From Mesorhizobium sp. L-2-11 (GTDB taxonomy: Bacteria > Pseudomonadota > Alphaproteobacteria > Rhizobiales > Rhizobiaceae), in assembly GCF_016756595.1 (NCBI RefSeq), contig NZ_AP023257.1, forward strand, positions 1,579,001 to 1,643,000: a stretch of DNA of 64,000 nucleotides. The letters run 5' to 3'. Both the position numbers and the translations under genes were made by a program. How positions within the stretch are numbered: position 1 is the first letter of the stretch; every line of letters starts with the position of its first letter. Below the pieces are notes generated by a model. It did not search any database, was not told the origin of the DNA, and saw only the letters and a program-made list of their open reading frames with translations. Of the stretch, positions 63,356-64,000 are shown piece after piece.

Positions 63356-64000
63356 ATGGCGCAAGCCGCAATCGAGCTGATCGGCATCAACAAGAGTTTT
63401 GGCGCCGTCCGCGCCAATCGCGACATCAATCTGGAAATCGCGCGCGGCACCATCCACGGCATTGTCGGCGAGAACGGCGCCGGCAAGTCGACGCTGATGT
63501 CAATTCTTTATGGGTTCTATCAGGCCGACAGCGGCGAGATCCGCGTCGGCGGCCAGCCGGCATCGATCAAATCGCCCAACGACGCCATCTCGCTCGGCAT
63601 CGGCATGGTGCATCAGCATTTCATGCTGGTCGACAATTTCACGGTGCTGGAAAACGTCATTCTCGGCGCCGAAAGCGATGCGCTGCTGAAGAAGAGCATC
63701 GCCAAGGCACGGTCCGAGCTGGAACGGCTCGAGCGCGAATATGGGCTGGAGGTCGATCCCGATGCGATCATCGAGGAGTTGCCGGTCGGCCTGCAGCAGC
63801 GTGTCGAAATCCTCAAGGCGCTGTATCGCGGCGCCGAGATCCTGATCCTCGACGAGCCGACGGGCGTGCTGACGCCCGCAGAGGCCGACCATCTGTTCCG
63901 CATCCTCAGGCAATTGAAGGAGCAGGGCAAAACGATCGTGCTGATCACCCACAAGCTGCGTGAGATCATGGCGATCACCGACACGGTCTCGGTCATGCGC
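63356..64000 (+). CDS. BMP-type (nucleoside) ABC transporter ATP-binding protein, partial
   Basis: Starts at the ATG 63356 and runs 215 codons to the window edge. Walker A is [21 protein letters not shown]-loop [17 protein letters not shown], signature [15 protein letters not shown] (family-typical variant), Walker [16 protein letters not shown] and switch LITHKLREI. These are the hallmarks of the double-domain ATPases of purine/ribose-like importers; the second half and the permeases should lie beyond the window. Confidence 0.93.
   Translation, partial: MAQAAIELIGINKSFGAVRANRDINLEIARGTIHGIVGENGAGKSTLMSILYGFYQADSGEIRVGGQPASIKSPNDAISLGIGMVHQHFMLVDNFTVLENVILGAESDALLKKSIAKARSELERLEREYGLEVDPDAIIEELPVGLQQRVEILKALYRGAEILILDEPTGVLTPAEADHLFRILRQLKEQGKTIVLITHKLREIMAITDTVSVMR

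Overview
This 64 kb window is a GC-rich chromosomal segment of an alphaproteobacterium in the Hyphomicrobiales (Rhizobiales). It most resembles Mesorhizobium or a near relative. The grounds are the gene order lptC-lptA-lptB-rpoN-hpf-ptsN, an OlsB ornithine-lipid acyltransferase, DUF1150 next to a small heat-shock protein, several rhizobial small families (DUF982, DUF3606, Atu4866-like, GcrA-like zinc proteins), and dispersed intergenic hairpin elements of the rhizobial type. The species assignment is an inference from recognition, not from a search.

Layout. 0-6 kb: grpE, then on the minus strand olsB, a hybrid histidine kinase and an AcuI-type reductase. 6-12 kb: a tightly packed minus-strand run (RlmI-like methyltransferase, TrmH-family methyltransferase, lspA) and a second run (sppA, ihfB, lapA-like, ornithine cyclodeaminase family). 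12-18 kb: the plus-strand LPS-export/RpoN/PTS-Ntr block. 18-26 kb: stress and salvage genes (DUF1150, Hsp20, nucleoside hydrolase, LysE exporter, a frameshifted amidase, ribokinase, an AraC-MGMT fusion, nth) and small membrane proteins. 26-33 kb: an IclR regulator divergent from a tripartite tricarboxylate transporter (tctCBA) that is followed by a CoA-transferase and a citryl-CoA-lyase-like enzyme. These genes look like a complete uptake, CoA-activation and cleavage module for a tricarboxylate-like acid. 34-39 kb: a type I secretion cassette (CAP-domain protein, ABC exporter, HlyD adaptor). 39-47 kb: a complete kdp potassium operon with sensor and regulator, plus two extra small membrane proteins. 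47-51 kb: a glycosyltransferase, methyltransferase and GT-C-like membrane protein trio.

51-60 kb is accessory in character. It has many small proteins, a NYN/LOTUS protein, a LysR regulator divergent from a frameshifted SDR gene, a stand-alone ATP-dependent DNA ligase, a lipoprotein, a broken lower-GC reading frame and a mini GcrA-like zinc protein. 60-64 kb returns to core genes: tRNA-Ser(GGA), msrA, and the start of a BMP-type nucleoside ABC importer. With the nucleoside hydrolase and ribokinase, that importer suggests nucleoside salvage.

The most unusual non-coding structure is repetitive DNA. There are two loci of 8-bp tandem repeats in inverted arrays that abut stop codons. A 23-bp tandem array appears to be grown from the 3' end of hpf. 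At least two families of paired-hairpin intergenic elements occur in more than one copy. Two otherwise intact genes (amidase, SDR) are each broken by loss of a single base, which may be real decay or sequence error.
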